From NCBI GenBank assembly GCA_965278945.1, contig OZ257128.1:372001-436000 (forward strand): DNA of 64,000 nucleotides, read 5' to 3'. The notes beneath the pieces were generated by a model. The model ran no database searches. It saw nothing but the letters and a program-made list of their open reading frames with translations, and was not told where the DNA came from. Source of the stretch: UBA10649 sp965278945. Its GTDB lineage: Bacteria; Actinomycetota; Actinomycetes; S36-B12. A program made the translations under genes and the position numbers. Within the stretch, counting starts at the first letter, position 1, and every line of letters begins with the position of its first letter. Positions 43,179 to 51,297 of the stretch are shown here, piece after piece.

Positions 43179-43187
43179 TGCAGTGGC

Positions 43188-43316
43188 ATGACCGACTCGC
43201 CTACCGTCCAGCCGTCGCCGGAACGAGATCCCGATTTACTTGAGCGCGAGGCCCCGGCGATCGACTGGCCGGCTGCACGATCGGCGGAAGAGCCGAACCT
43301 GCGACCGCTCACGTGA
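43188..43316 (+). CDS. 42-residue acidic/proline-rich mini-protein, probably leaderless
   Basis: ATG 43188 to TGA 43314-43316. The product (begins MTDSPTVQPSPERDPD, ends NLRPLT) is polar with many Pro, Glu and Asp. There is no Shine-Dalgarno; the start coincides with the expected +1 of the SigB-like promoter at 43153-43178. The end overlaps the convergent 43309 gene by 8 bp. No family known. Confidence 0.55.
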   Translation: MTDSPTVQPSPERDPDLLEREAPAIDWPAARSAEEPNLRPLT

Positions 43317-43551
43317 TCGCGACAGGGCCGTCCGGCGACGCGCCACCTTCGCTCTCGTAGTTCTGGGGAGTGTTCTTGTCCGGTGGCGGTGCATCTTGGA
43401 GCCCGTCGCTCTCGGTTAGCGAATCCCGGTCGTGTTCGGGGTCCAGATTGTCGAGGCGATTTTGGTCCTGACGTCGCTGCGCCTCGGTATCACCGACCTC
43501 GGGGTGCTCGGTTTGGTCCAGTGGGACATCGGTCGTGGACTTCTCGTTCAT
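43309..43551 (-). CDS. Small acidic disordered protein, unknown function
   Basis: The 80-residue product (MNEKSTTDVPLDQTEHPEVG start) is highly acidic and Gln/Asp/Pro-rich with no hydrophobic core, so likely disordered. A minus-strand GGGTAC (43566-43561) stands 9 bp before the ATG, the same distance as at 43178/43188, hinting at leaderless expression. No good -35 is seen. Convergent with the 42-residue mini-gene. Confidence 0.6.
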   Translation of the reverse strand: MNEKSTTDVPLDQTEHPEVGDTEAQRRQDQNRLDNLDPEHDRDSLTESDGLQDAPPPDKNTPQNYESEGGASPDGPVAIT

Positions 43552-43577
43552 GAACTCGGTGTACCCACTTTGGCACC

Positions 43578-43603
43578 GATTGGGCGTCCTGTGTCCCGGG
43601 TAA
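43578..43603 (+). promoter_or_regulatory. SigB-like promoter for the F420 enzyme operon
   Basis: GATTGG (43578-43583), 14 bp, GGGTAA (43598-43603), 32 bp before the GTG at 43635. Confidence 0.65.
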
Positions 43604-43634
43604 GGAGTTCGAAGTCCTGAAGGAAGGAAACGTC

Positions 43635-44594
43635 GTGACGTCATTCGGTTACACGCTGTCGAGCGAGGAACACGGCCCGGCCGCCCTGGTCGCGAACGCC
43701 CAGCGAGCGGAGGAGGCCGGCTTCGACTTCGTGTCGGTATCCGACCACTACCACCCCTGGGTCTCGGCCCAGGGTCACAGCCCGTTCGTGTGGTCGGTTC
43801 TCGGGGCCATAGCTGCGGCGACTGACGAGATCCAGGTCGGTGTCGGTGTCACATGCCCGACGACCCGGATCCACCCGGCGATCATCGCCCAGGCAACTGC
43901 CACGACCTCGCTCCTGATGCCCGGACGCTTCGTTTTCGGGGTCGGCACCGGCGAGGCGCTGAACGAGCACATCCTCGGCGACCGCTGGCCGCGACCGGAG
44001 GTGCGCAGGGGAATGCTTGCTGAGGCGATCGAGATCATCCGGAAGCTGTGGACCGGGGAGACCGTGGACCACGACGGGGAGTTCTACGAAGTCGAGAACG
44101 CGCGTCTGTTCGACCCGCCGACGACAGCGCCGCCGATCGTCATCTCCGGATTCGGTGATGCGTCCGTTGAGCTCGCCGCGCGTATCGGCGACGGCTTCTG
44201 GGGGCACGCACCCGACCGCGAGACGATCAGGACGTTCGAAGCCAGCGGTGGCACGGGACCTCGTTACGCGCAGCTCAACCTGTGCTGGGCGGAGGACGAG
44301 GCAGCGGCGCGAAGGACGGTGCACGAGGTCTGGCCGAACGCAGGCATTCCCGGTCAGCTATCGCAGGACCTGCCAACCTGGACGCACTTCGAGCAGGCGG
44401 CCGAGCTCGTGACCGAAGCCGATGCGACAAAGTCGGTACCGTGCGGCCCCGACGCCGGCCCGGTGGTCGACGCCGTGCAGGAGTACCTCGACGCGGGCTA
44501 CGACCACGTCTACTTCCACCAGATCGGCCCAGACCAAGAGGGCTTCTTCAGATTTTGGGCCGAAGAGGTCCGTCCGTCCCTCGCGAGGCGGTGA
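43635..44594 (+). CDS. F420-dependent LLM-class oxidoreductase
   Basis: The 319-residue protein has the bacterial luciferase-like TIM barrel of the FGD (F420-dependent glucose-6-phosphate dehydrogenase) relatives. Signatures: EEAGFDFVSVSDHYHPW, GVGVTCPTTRIHPAIIAQA, FGVGTGEALNEHILG and WTGETVDHDGEFY. The substrate is not known and need not be glucose-6-phosphate. GTG 43635 follows AAGGAAA. It overlaps the flavin reductase-like gene by one base. Confidence 0.88.
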   Translation: MTSFGYTLSSEEHGPAALVANAQRAEEAGFDFVSVSDHYHPWVSAQGHSPFVWSVLGAIAAATDEIQVGVGVTCPTTRIHPAIIAQATATTSLLMPGRFVFGVGTGEALNEHILGDRWPRPEVRRGMLAEAIEIIRKLWTGETVDHDGEFYEVENARLFDPPTTAPPIVISGFGDASVELAARIGDGFWGHAPDRETIRTFEASGGTGPRYAQLNLCWAEDEAAARRTVHEVWPNAGIPGQLSQDLPTWTHFEQAAELVTEADATKSVPCGPDAGPVVDAVQEYLDAGYDHVYFHQIGPDQEGFFRFWAEEVRPSLARR

Positions 44595-45088
44595 TGGCCG
44601 ACGTGGAGGAGGACTTCGCCGAGCTGGTCCGCGGCCTCGACTACCCGATGTATGTCGTGACCACGGCGGCCGATGGCGAGAAGTCAGGCTGCCTGGTCGG
44701 CTTCACCACCCAGGTCAGCATCGATCCACCGAGGTTCCTCGTGTGCCTGTCGGAGAAGAATCACACGCGCGAGGTCGCGTCGACTGCTACCCACCTTGCA
44801 GTGCATTTCCTCGGGCCGGACTGCATGGACTTGGCCCACCTGTTCGGGGAGGAGTCCGGGGACGAGGTGGACAAGTTCGCGCGCTGTCAGTGGTCCGCGG
44901 GGCCGTTCTCCATGCCCGTGCTTGACCGGGCGGCCGCGGTGTTCGTCGGCCGGATCCTTGAGCGCCACGATCTCGGCGACCACCTTGGCTATCTGGTTGA
45001 GCCGGTACAGATCGACTGGCGACGGCCGATCGCGGACATGATCACCTACGCGGACGTCCGAGACTTCGACCCGGGCCACGACGCCTAA
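44594..45088 (+). CDS. Flavin reductase-like FMN-binding protein
   Basis: The 164-residue split-barrel protein has the flavin reductase-like core: PMYVVTTAADGEKSGCLVGFTTQVSIDPPRF, VCLSEKNHT and LAVHFLG. Translationally coupled (TGATG) to the F420 enzyme, so the two may be partners or act on the same substrate. It may bind FMN or F420. Its stop overlaps the opposite gene by 4 bp. Confidence 0.85.
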   Translation: MADVEEDFAELVRGLDYPMYVVTTAADGEKSGCLVGFTTQVSIDPPRFLVCLSEKNHTREVASTATHLAVHFLGPDCMDLAHLFGEESGDEVDKFARCQWSAGPFSMPVLDRAAAVFVGRILERHDLGDHLGYLVEPVQIDWRRPIADMITYADVRDFDPGHDA

Positions 45089-45246
45089 GCCGCGCCGTCG
45101 GCCTCGCTCTCGCCCTCGGGATCATCCGCGTTCCCATCCGCGCCGCCGTCGTGCGATCCGGCGGGCTTGTGCAGTCCGTCGGCCGCGCCGTCGGCACCGG
45201 TGTCCTTCCAGCCGGGCTCCTGCTCCTCGCTTGCGGGGTTGGTCAT
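45085..45246 (-). CDS. 53-residue acidic Gly/Asp-rich mini-protein
   Basis: The ATG at 45246 follows GAGGAG by 6 bp. The product (MTNPASEEQEPGWKDTG start) is rich in Gly, Asp, Ala and Glu, probably disordered. A SigB-like promoter lies at 45318-45293 on the same strand. It resembles in style the small polar products at 43188, 43309 and 46531. Unknown function. Confidence 0.65.
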   Translation of the reverse strand: MTNPASEEQEPGWKDTGADGAADGLHKPAGSHDGGADGNADDPEGESEADGAA

Positions 45247-45292
45247 CTGTGCTCCTCGGGTCAGCAGGTGCGATCGGTGCTTCGGTACGCAT

Positions 45293-45318
45293 CTACCCCG
45301 TCGCGCGAGGCGCGAACC
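45293..45318 (-). promoter_or_regulatory. SigB-like promoter for the 45085-45246 gene
   Basis: On the minus strand GGTTCG (45318-45313), 14 bp, GGGTAG (45298-45293). It lies 47 bp upstream of the ATG and is divergent from the hemerythrin promoter 12 bp away. Confidence 0.65.
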
Positions 45319-45330
45319 ACGGGCGCCAAC

Positions 45331-45356
45331 GGTTGACGTGACAACCACATGGGTAC
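45331..45356 (+). promoter_or_regulatory. SigB-like promoter for the hemerythrin operon
   Basis: GGTTGA (45331-45336), 14 bp, GGGTAC (45351-45356). It is 61 bp before the GTG at 45418. Confidence 0.7.
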
Positions 45357-45417
45357 CTAGACCAAGCCAGAGGCACAGACCTCCGGGCCATACCCGACCC
45401 AACGACAAGGAGGATCC

Positions 45418-45900
45418 GTGGACGCGATCGTGCTGTTGAAGAACGACCACAAGAAGGTCAAAGGACTGTTCAAGAAACTCAAGGGCCACGACCTCTCGGT
45501 CGTGCCGGATATCTGCACTGAGCTCACGATCCATGCAGAGATCGAGGAGAAGATCTTCTATCCGGCCATCCGTCCCGAGGTCGAGGACCTGGACGTCGAT
45601 GAGGCCTACGAGGAGCACCACGTCGTGAAGGTCCTGATTGAGGAACTCGAGGCGATGAAGCCAACCGACGACCGGTATGAGGCCAAGGCCATCGTTCTCA
45701 TGGAGATGGTGGAGCACCACGTCGAGGAAGAAGAAGGAGAGCTGTTCCCCGAAGTTCGCGAGGCATTGGGGCGAAATCGGCTCAAGGAGATCGGTGCCGA
45801 GCTCGAAGCGATGAAGGCCGACCTCACCGCAACTGTCGGCACTCCACAGCGGGCTCGGGCCAAGGCCAAGGCCAAGGCTCGTGTCTCCGTCTCTGCCTAA
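45418..45900 (+). CDS. Hemerythrin HHE-domain protein
   Basis: The 160-residue protein has an HHE four-helix bundle with likely iron ligands H11, H39, E43, H67/H68, H100/H101 and E105 (TIHAEIEEKIFYP; YEEHHVVKVLIEE; VEHHVEEEEGELFPE). A Lys/Ala/Arg-rich tail follows. Such proteins bind O2 or NO or act in iron and oxidative stress. GTG 45418 follows AAGGAGGA. Promoter SigB-like. Confidence 0.92.
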   Translation: MDAIVLLKNDHKKVKGLFKKLKGHDLSVVPDICTELTIHAEIEEKIFYPAIRPEVEDLDVDEAYEEHHVVKVLIEELEAMKPTDDRYEAKAIVLMEMVEHHVEEEEGELFPEVREALGRNRLKEIGAELEAMKADLTATVGTPQRARAKAKAKARVSVSA

Positions 45901-45905
45901 GTCCC

Positions 45906-46436
45906 ATGATCAGCACGCTCGACACCAGCGAGCCCCCGGAGCAGGCTTCGGGGGCTCGCTGGTTCTTGGCCGCCCGCTCGCTGCTGGACTTCGTGTCGCG
46001 GCAGGAACCCGCAATCGTCGAGCCGGTGTTTCCCCGCCCCGGAACGCAGCCAATCGAGCACCTTGAGAATGCTCTCGCGACGTGGGCGCAGTTGTGGGAG
46101 ACGTGCGCCTGGTGCACTGTGCAGCGCTCGAGCGTAGGTCCGAGCCACGACATCTCACCGGCCGTAATCGGCGAGCTCGCTGATGCAGCGCGGCGTGCCG
46201 TCGTCGTCGCCCGAGTGGTCGCGACCCCGGACATCCACGATGATGTTGTGTCAATGCTGGAAGATGCTGAACTTCTGTTAGCGACGTGGACCGACGCTGC
46301 GAACCAGAACCGCGTTGGCGCGAGACATGAAGCGATCCGAGCAGTAGTCGAGCGATGCCGCCGGCTTGAGGATCGGGTCGGCTCCCAGGCCAGCGGGCCC
46401 GAAGTCCGGGTGCAGGGGTCCCGCTATGTGAGCTGA
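45906..46436 (+). CDS. Hypothetical helical protein in the hemerythrin operon
   Basis: The 176-residue soluble protein is mostly helical in composition, with no signal peptide or recognised domain (contains WAQLWETCAWCTVQRSS with a Cys-x-x-Cys). It starts 5 bp after the hemerythrin stop, so it is likely cotranscribed. Function unknown. Confidence 0.65.
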   Translation: MISTLDTSEPPEQASGARWFLAARSLLDFVSRQEPAIVEPVFPRPGTQPIEHLENALATWAQLWETCAWCTVQRSSVGPSHDISPAVIGELADAARRAVVVARVVATPDIHDDVVSMLEDAELLLATWTDAANQNRVGARHEAIRAVVERCRRLEDRVGSQASGPEVRVQGSRYVS

Positions 46437-46469
46437 CGCTCATGTGAGCAGGCACACGTTCGCTTTGCC

Positions 46470-46495
46470 GATTAGCCCCTCACAGCGCTGGGTAC
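46470..46495 (+). promoter_or_regulatory. SigB-like promoter for the 46531 mini-gene (and possibly treX)
   Basis: GATTAG (46470-46475), 14 bp, GGGTAC (46490-46495), 35 bp before the ATG at 46531. The treX-treY-treZ operon starts 78 bp after that gene and may be read through from here. Confidence 0.7.
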
Positions 46496-46530
46496 CGAGC
46501 ATTCAACGCCGATCGACTACAGGAGCCGAC

Positions 46531-46698
46531 ATGGACCCGACTGCACCGCCGCCCGACAGCGCGCTCTCGAACGAGCATGCGGACTCGGCGGATGCGACCG
46601 TCAACACCCAGAACGTGCATGACACGGACCCTGAAGGGGATGGCCATGCGCTGGCGGATAATGAGGCGTGGGCGCGACGCCTGGATGCTTTGAACTGA
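46531..46698 (+). CDS. 55-residue acidic mini-protein, unknown function
   Basis: The ATG follows AGGAG by 5 bp. The product (MDPTAPPPDSALSNEHADSA start) is acidic, polar and probably disordered, ending WARRLDALN. Lies between a SigB-like promoter and treX. Similar in style to other mini-proteins of this island but not clearly homologous. Confidence 0.65.
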   Translation: MDPTAPPPDSALSNEHADSADATVNTQNVHDTDPEGDGHALADNEAWARRLDALN

Positions 46699-46775
46699 AG
46701 CTTCTGCCCCAGCGCATTTCGTTAGATACTTTTCGCAGTTCCACGGGTGAAACCCCACCGATAGGAGATTGACCC

Positions 46776-48887
46776 GTGCAGGTCTGGCCCGGCTCCCCGT
46801 ATCCCCTCGGCGCTACATTCGACGGATCCGGCACAAACTTCGCCGTTTTCTCGTCGGTCGCGCATCGTGTCACGCTGTGCCTGTTCGACGCGGACGGCAC
46901 GGAGACGCAGGTACCGCTCGACGAACGAGATGCCGATATCTGGCATGCGTTCATCCCGGCTGTCCAGCCGGGCCAGCGATACGGGTACCGAGTCGAGGGC
47001 GACTTCGATCCGCAGCTCGGGATGCGGTGCAATCCCGCCAAGGTTCTTCTGGATCCATACGCGAAGGCGGTTGACGGAGACGTCACGTGGGACGAGGCGT
47101 GCTTCGGCTACATGTGGGACGACCCTCAGGCTCGCAACGACCTCGACTCGTCCCCGTTCGTGCCCAAGTCAGTTGTGGTCAACCCGTACTTCGACTGGGC
47201 CGACGACCGCGCACCGCGCACTCCCTACAACCGGACCGTCATCTACGAGGCGCACGTCAAGGGGCTGACGCAGACTCACCCCGACATCCCGGAGGAGATC
47301 CGCGGGTCCTACGCGGCTGTCGCGCACCCGGCGATGATCGAGCACTATCAACGCATCGGAGTGACGGCGATCGAGTTGATGCCGGTCCACCACTTCATCA
47401 CCGACCATCACCTCACCGAGCGTGGCCTGTCGAACTACTGGGGCTACAACACCCTCGCCTTCCTCGCCCCGCACGCCGGATACAGCTCGAGCGGATCAGA
47501 CGGACAGCAGGTGCTCGAGTTCAAGACGATGGTGCGCGATCTGCACCGCGCGGGCATCGAGGTCATCCTCGATGTTGTCTACAACCACACAGCCGAGGGC
47601 AACGAGATGGGCCCGACGCTGTCGTACAAGGGCCTGGACAACCCCGCCTACTACCGCCTTGTCGACGGTGACCTCGGTCACTACTACGACACGACGGGCA
47701 CCGGGAACTCCCTGCTCATGCGAAGCCCGCACGTGCTGCAACTGATCATGGACTCCCTTCGCTACTGGGTGCTCGACATGCACGTCGACGGCTTCCGGTT
47801 CGACCTTGCGGCCAGCCTTGCCCGTCAGTTCCACGAGGTCGACCGGCTGTCGGCATTCTTCGACCTGGTTCACCAGGACCCGGTCGTGAGCCAGGTCAAG
47901 CTGATCGCCGAGCCGTGGGACCTCGGCGACGGCGGTTACCAGGTTGGCGGGTTCCCCGCGCTGTGGACCGAATGGAACGGGCTGTACCGCGACACGGTCC
48001 GCGACTACTGGCGCGGCGAGCATGCCGCGCTGCCGGAGTTCGCCTCTCGCATCACCGGCTCGGCAGACCTCTACGAGTCCAGCGGGCGTCGGCCCTTCGC
48101 GTCGGTCAACTTCGTCACCGCGCACGACGGTTTCACGCTTCGTGATCTCGTCTCGTACAACGACAAGCACAACGAGGCGAATGGTGAGGACAACCGCGAC
48201 GGAGAGAGCCACAATCGGTCCTGGAACAGCGGCGCCGAAGGCGAGACCGACGACGCAGACATCCGCGAACGGCGCTCGCGTCAGCAGCGCAACTTCCTCA
48301 TCACGCTATTCCTCAGCCAGGGCGTGCCCATGCTCTTGCACGGCGACGAGCTCGGCCGCACTCAACACGGCAACAACAACGCGTATTGCCAGGACTCCGA
48401 GCTGTCGTGGATCGACTGGAGCAGTGAGGCCGTGGACACTGACCTCATCGAGTTCGTGTCTCACGTGTCCGCGCTGCGGCGTGATCACCCGGTCTTCCGC
48501 CGTCGTCGATACGGAGTGGGCGTGGACCCCAAGGGAAGCACCGAGGGCAGCGAGCTGACGTGGCTGCGACCTGACGGCGAGCGCATGTCCGACGATGACT
48601 GGCGTAACGGCTATGCGAGATCCCTCGCCCTCCTGTGGCACGGGGACCGCATCCGCGAGGTGGATGATCGCGGCGAGGTCATCGCCGACGACGACTTCCT
48701 CATCCTGCTGAATGCGCACGACGAGAGCGTGAGCTACGTGCTGCCCCCAGATCACCGGGGCAACTGGATCGTTGCCGCCACGACCGACACCTCATCGCGC
48801 GCCGTCGGGGACATGGTCGACGGGCGGGTCGACCTCCGGGACCGCGACGTCCTCGTCCTCCGCTCGGAGCGGATTAGTGGGAGCTAG
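46776..48887 (+). CDS. treX: Glycogen debranching enzyme (TreX/GlgX)
   Basis: The 703-residue GH13 isoamylase-type enzyme starts at GTG 46776 after ATAGGAGA. Signatures are PLGATFDGSGTNFAVFSSVA, VIYEAHVKGLTQTHPDIP, nucleophile region HVDGFRFDLAASLAR, acid in LIAEPWDLGDGGYQVGGFP, and FVTAHDGFTLRDLVSYNDKHN. It trims branched glucan for TreY. The 3' end overlaps treY. Confidence 0.96.
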   Translation: MQVWPGSPYPLGATFDGSGTNFAVFSSVAHRVTLCLFDADGTETQVPLDERDADIWHAFIPAVQPGQRYGYRVEGDFDPQLGMRCNPAKVLLDPYAKAVDGDVTWDEACFGYMWDDPQARNDLDSSPFVPKSVVVNPYFDWADDRAPRTPYNRTVIYEAHVKGLTQTHPDIPEEIRGSYAAVAHPAMIEHYQRIGVTAIELMPVHHFITDHHLTERGLSNYWGYNTLAFLAPHAGYSSSGSDGQQVLEFKTMVRDLHRAGIEVILDVVYNHTAEGNEMGPTLSYKGLDNPAYYRLVDGDLGHYYDTTGTGNSLLMRSPHVLQLIMDSLRYWVLDMHVDGFRFDLAASLARQFHEVDRLSAFFDLVHQDPVVSQVKLIAEPWDLGDGGYQVGGFPALWTEWNGLYRDTVRDYWRGEHAALPEFASRITGSADLYESSGRRPFASVNFVTAHDGFTLRDLVSYNDKHNEANGEDNRDGESHNRSWNSGAEGETDDADIRERRSRQQRNFLITLFLSQGVPMLLHGDELGRTQHGNNNAYCQDSELSWIDWSSEAVDTDLIEFVSHVSALRRDHPVFRRRRYGVGVDPKGSTEGSELTWLRPDGERMSDDDWRNGYARSLALLWHGDRIREVDDRGEVIADDDFLILLNAHDESVSYVLPPDHRGNWIVAATTDTSSRAVGDMVDGRVDLRDRDVLVLRSERISGS

Positions 48888-51297
48888 TCCGCAGTCGACG
48901 TATCGGTTCCAAGTCACGCCCGGGCGTGGACTCGCTGCTGTTGCCGACGAGCTCGACCGCGTGGCGGGCCTCGGCGTCAGTCACATCTACCTGTCGCCGC
49001 TGCTCGCGTCCGTACCCGGATCCACGCACGGTTACGACATCATCGACCACACGCGGGTCGATGATGAGCTCGGCGGCGACTTGGCCCTGCGCGAACTCCA
49101 GCGGCTAGCGGCCGCGCGCGGCCTGGGCATCGTCGTCGACATCGTCCCTAACCACATGGCGATTCCCGTGCCGCAGTATCTGAACGCGACCTTGTGGTCG
49201 GTGCTGCGGGAGGGGCCTGATTCGCCATTCGCCAACTGGTTCGACGTCGACTGGTCCGCGCATCGGCCCCTGCTGCTTCCCATCCTTGGCGACCGCATCG
49301 ACGCCTGCCTGGACGCCGGTCAGCTGCGGCTCGCGTCGGACGGGCCGGAAGGCACGCTCGTGGTGAGGTACGAGGACCACGTCTTCCCCGTGCGTGCCGG
49401 CACGGAGCTCCTGGACCTCGATGACCTTCTCGAGTCTCAGCACTACCGGCTGGCCTACTGGCGCCTGGCCGACGAGGAACTGAACTACCGCCGCTTCTTC
49501 GACGTCGACACCCTCGTCGGCATTCGGGTGGAAGACCGCGCCGTGTTCGATGCCACGCACGAGCTCATCGGCTCGCTCATCCGCGAGGGCGTCATCGACG
49601 GCCTGCGCATCGATCACCCGGACGGCCTCGCTGATCCCCGTGCCTACTTGCGTGAGCTGCGCGAGCTCACTGGCGGAAGCTGGGTGGTCGTCGAGAAGAT
49701 CCTCGAGGATGACGAGGACCTTCCCAGCGACTGGGAATGCGCTGGTACGACGGGCTACGAGGCGGCGGCGAGGATCGGCGGCGTCTTCGTCGATCCTGCC
49801 GCCGAGGTGGTCCTGACGCAGGCATTCGCGGAGACTGTTGGTGACGACAGAACATGGGAGGTCGTCGCGGCAGATTCCCGCAGGGAGGTGCTCGGTGGAC
49901 TCCTGGCAACTGAGGTCGAGCGACTGTCAGTACTTGCCTACGACATCTGCCAGGAGCACCTGCGACTGCGCGACCATTCCAAGCGGGGCCTGAGCGAGGC
50001 GCTGGTCGAACTCCTCGCGTCCGTGCCCGTCTATCGCGTGTATGTCTACGTCGACGAGCCGGCATCGGACGAGGCCGTCACGATGATGTCGACCGTGACG
50101 GCCGCATGCATCGAGCGTCTACCCGGTCGCGAATCGGAGTTCGAGCTGCTCCGCGACCTGGCCCTCGGGAGGCATGGGCGCAGCCCACTGAAGGACCAGT
50201 TCATCCGGCGCTTCCAGCAGACCTGCGGTCCAGCCATGGCGAAGGGAGTCGAGGACACCGCGATCTACCGCTGGTTCCCGCTCACCAGCCTCGCCGAGGT
50301 TGGCTCGCGTCCCGACCAGTTCGGCATCAGCGACGACGCGTTCCACGAGTGGGCGCTACGCCGGTCGTTGACGTGGCCGGCAGCGCTCACTGCTGCGTCG
50401 ACACACGACAGCAAGCGAAGCGAGGACGTCCGCGCGCGCCTTGCTGTCCTGTCCGAGATCCCCGGAGAGTGGCTGGCGACGGCACGGGCATGGTCCGCTC
50501 GCATCGGTCCGTTCACTCCGGGCGACGAGGATTCCGACCCGCGACTGGAATGGCTGCTCTGGCAGACGCTCGTCGGGGCCTGGCCGATCGATGCGGCCCG
50601 GCTGGGCGGATACCTCATCAAGGCGGCGCGCGAGGCGAAGATCCGCACGTCATGGACGGCGCCGGACGAGGCATACGAAGCCGCCGTGCAGTCCTATGTC
50701 GACTCGGTGCTCGAGGACCAGACGCTGATGGCGAGCGTCGCGCAGACCGTCGAGCGTCTCGCCCGCGGCTTCGTGACCAACGTCCTCGGCCAGCGCGCGC
50801 TGCAGGCCCTCCTTCCCGGCGTCCCGGACATCTACCAGGGCTGCGAAATCGTGAACCTGCGGCTGACCGACCCGGACAACCGGCTGGAGCCGGACGCCTC
50901 AGTACTGCAGGCTGTCGTCGATCGCGCCGTCGACACCGTCGACCCCTGGACAGACTTGGACGCTGCCAAGGCACGGCTCACGACCATTGCGCTTGGCCTG
51001 CGACGAGACCGTCCGGCGTTGCTGGAGTCGTCGCACGACTACTCCGCAGTGAGCGCCGACGGCCCCGCGGCTCATCACTGCCTCGGCTTCCTGCGCGCGG
51101 ACCTGTGCGTGCTCGTGAGCAGGTGGGCACTGCGCCTTGACTCGTCGGGCGGCTGGCAGGGCACCACACTGCTCGTCCCCGCGGGGACCTGGCGCGATGC
51201 GCTCACGGGGGGGAGATTCGAGTCCACCGGCCAACTCGATGCGGCAGCCGTGTTTGAGAGGTGGCCGACCGCTGTCCTGGTACGAGACGACCGGTGA
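48877..51297 (+). CDS. treY: Maltooligosyl trehalose synthase
   Basis: The 806-residue GH13 enzyme starts at GTG 48877 (11-bp overlap with treX). It turns the reducing end of a maltooligosaccharide into a trehalose unit. Signatures: STYRFQVTPGRGL, GVSHIYLSPLLASVPGSTHGYD, nucleophile region GLRIDHPDGLADP, WVVVEKILEDDEDLPSDW, and TAASTHDSKRSEDVRAR. TreZ then releases trehalose. Confidence 0.96.
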   Translation: MGASPQSTYRFQVTPGRGLAAVADELDRVAGLGVSHIYLSPLLASVPGSTHGYDIIDHTRVDDELGGDLALRELQRLAAARGLGIVVDIVPNHMAIPVPQYLNATLWSVLREGPDSPFANWFDVDWSAHRPLLLPILGDRIDACLDAGQLRLASDGPEGTLVVRYEDHVFPVRAGTELLDLDDLLESQHYRLAYWRLADEELNYRRFFDVDTLVGIRVEDRAVFDATHELIGSLIREGVIDGLRIDHPDGLADPRAYLRELRELTGGSWVVVEKILEDDEDLPSDWECAGTTGYEAAARIGGVFVDPAAEVVLTQAFAETVGDDRTWEVVAADSRREVLGGLLATEVERLSVLAYDICQEHLRLRDHSKRGLSEALVELLASVPVYRVYVYVDEPASDEAVTMMSTVTAACIERLPGRESEFELLRDLALGRHGRSPLKDQFIRRFQQTCGPAMAKGVEDTAIYRWFPLTSLAEVGSRPDQFGISDDAFHEWALRRSLTWPAALTAASTHDSKRSEDVRARLAVLSEIPGEWLATARAWSARIGPFTPGDEDSDPRLEWLLWQTLVGAWPIDAARLGGYLIKAAREAKIRTSWTAPDEAYEAAVQSYVDSVLEDQTLMASVAQTVERLARGFVTNVLGQRALQALLPGVPDIYQGCEIVNLRLTDPDNRLEPDASVLQAVVDRAVDTVDPWTDLDAAKARLTTIALGLRRDRPALLESSHDYSAVSADGPAAHHCLGFLRADLCVLVSRWALRLDSSGGWQGTTLLVPAGTWRDALTGGRFESTGQLDAAAVFERWPTAVLVRDDR

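Noticed and set aside
46725..46750. GATACT-N14-GGGTGA upstream of treX as an additional SigB-like promoter.
   Set aside because: Both hexamers are off-consensus; read-through from 46470 is an equally good explanation.
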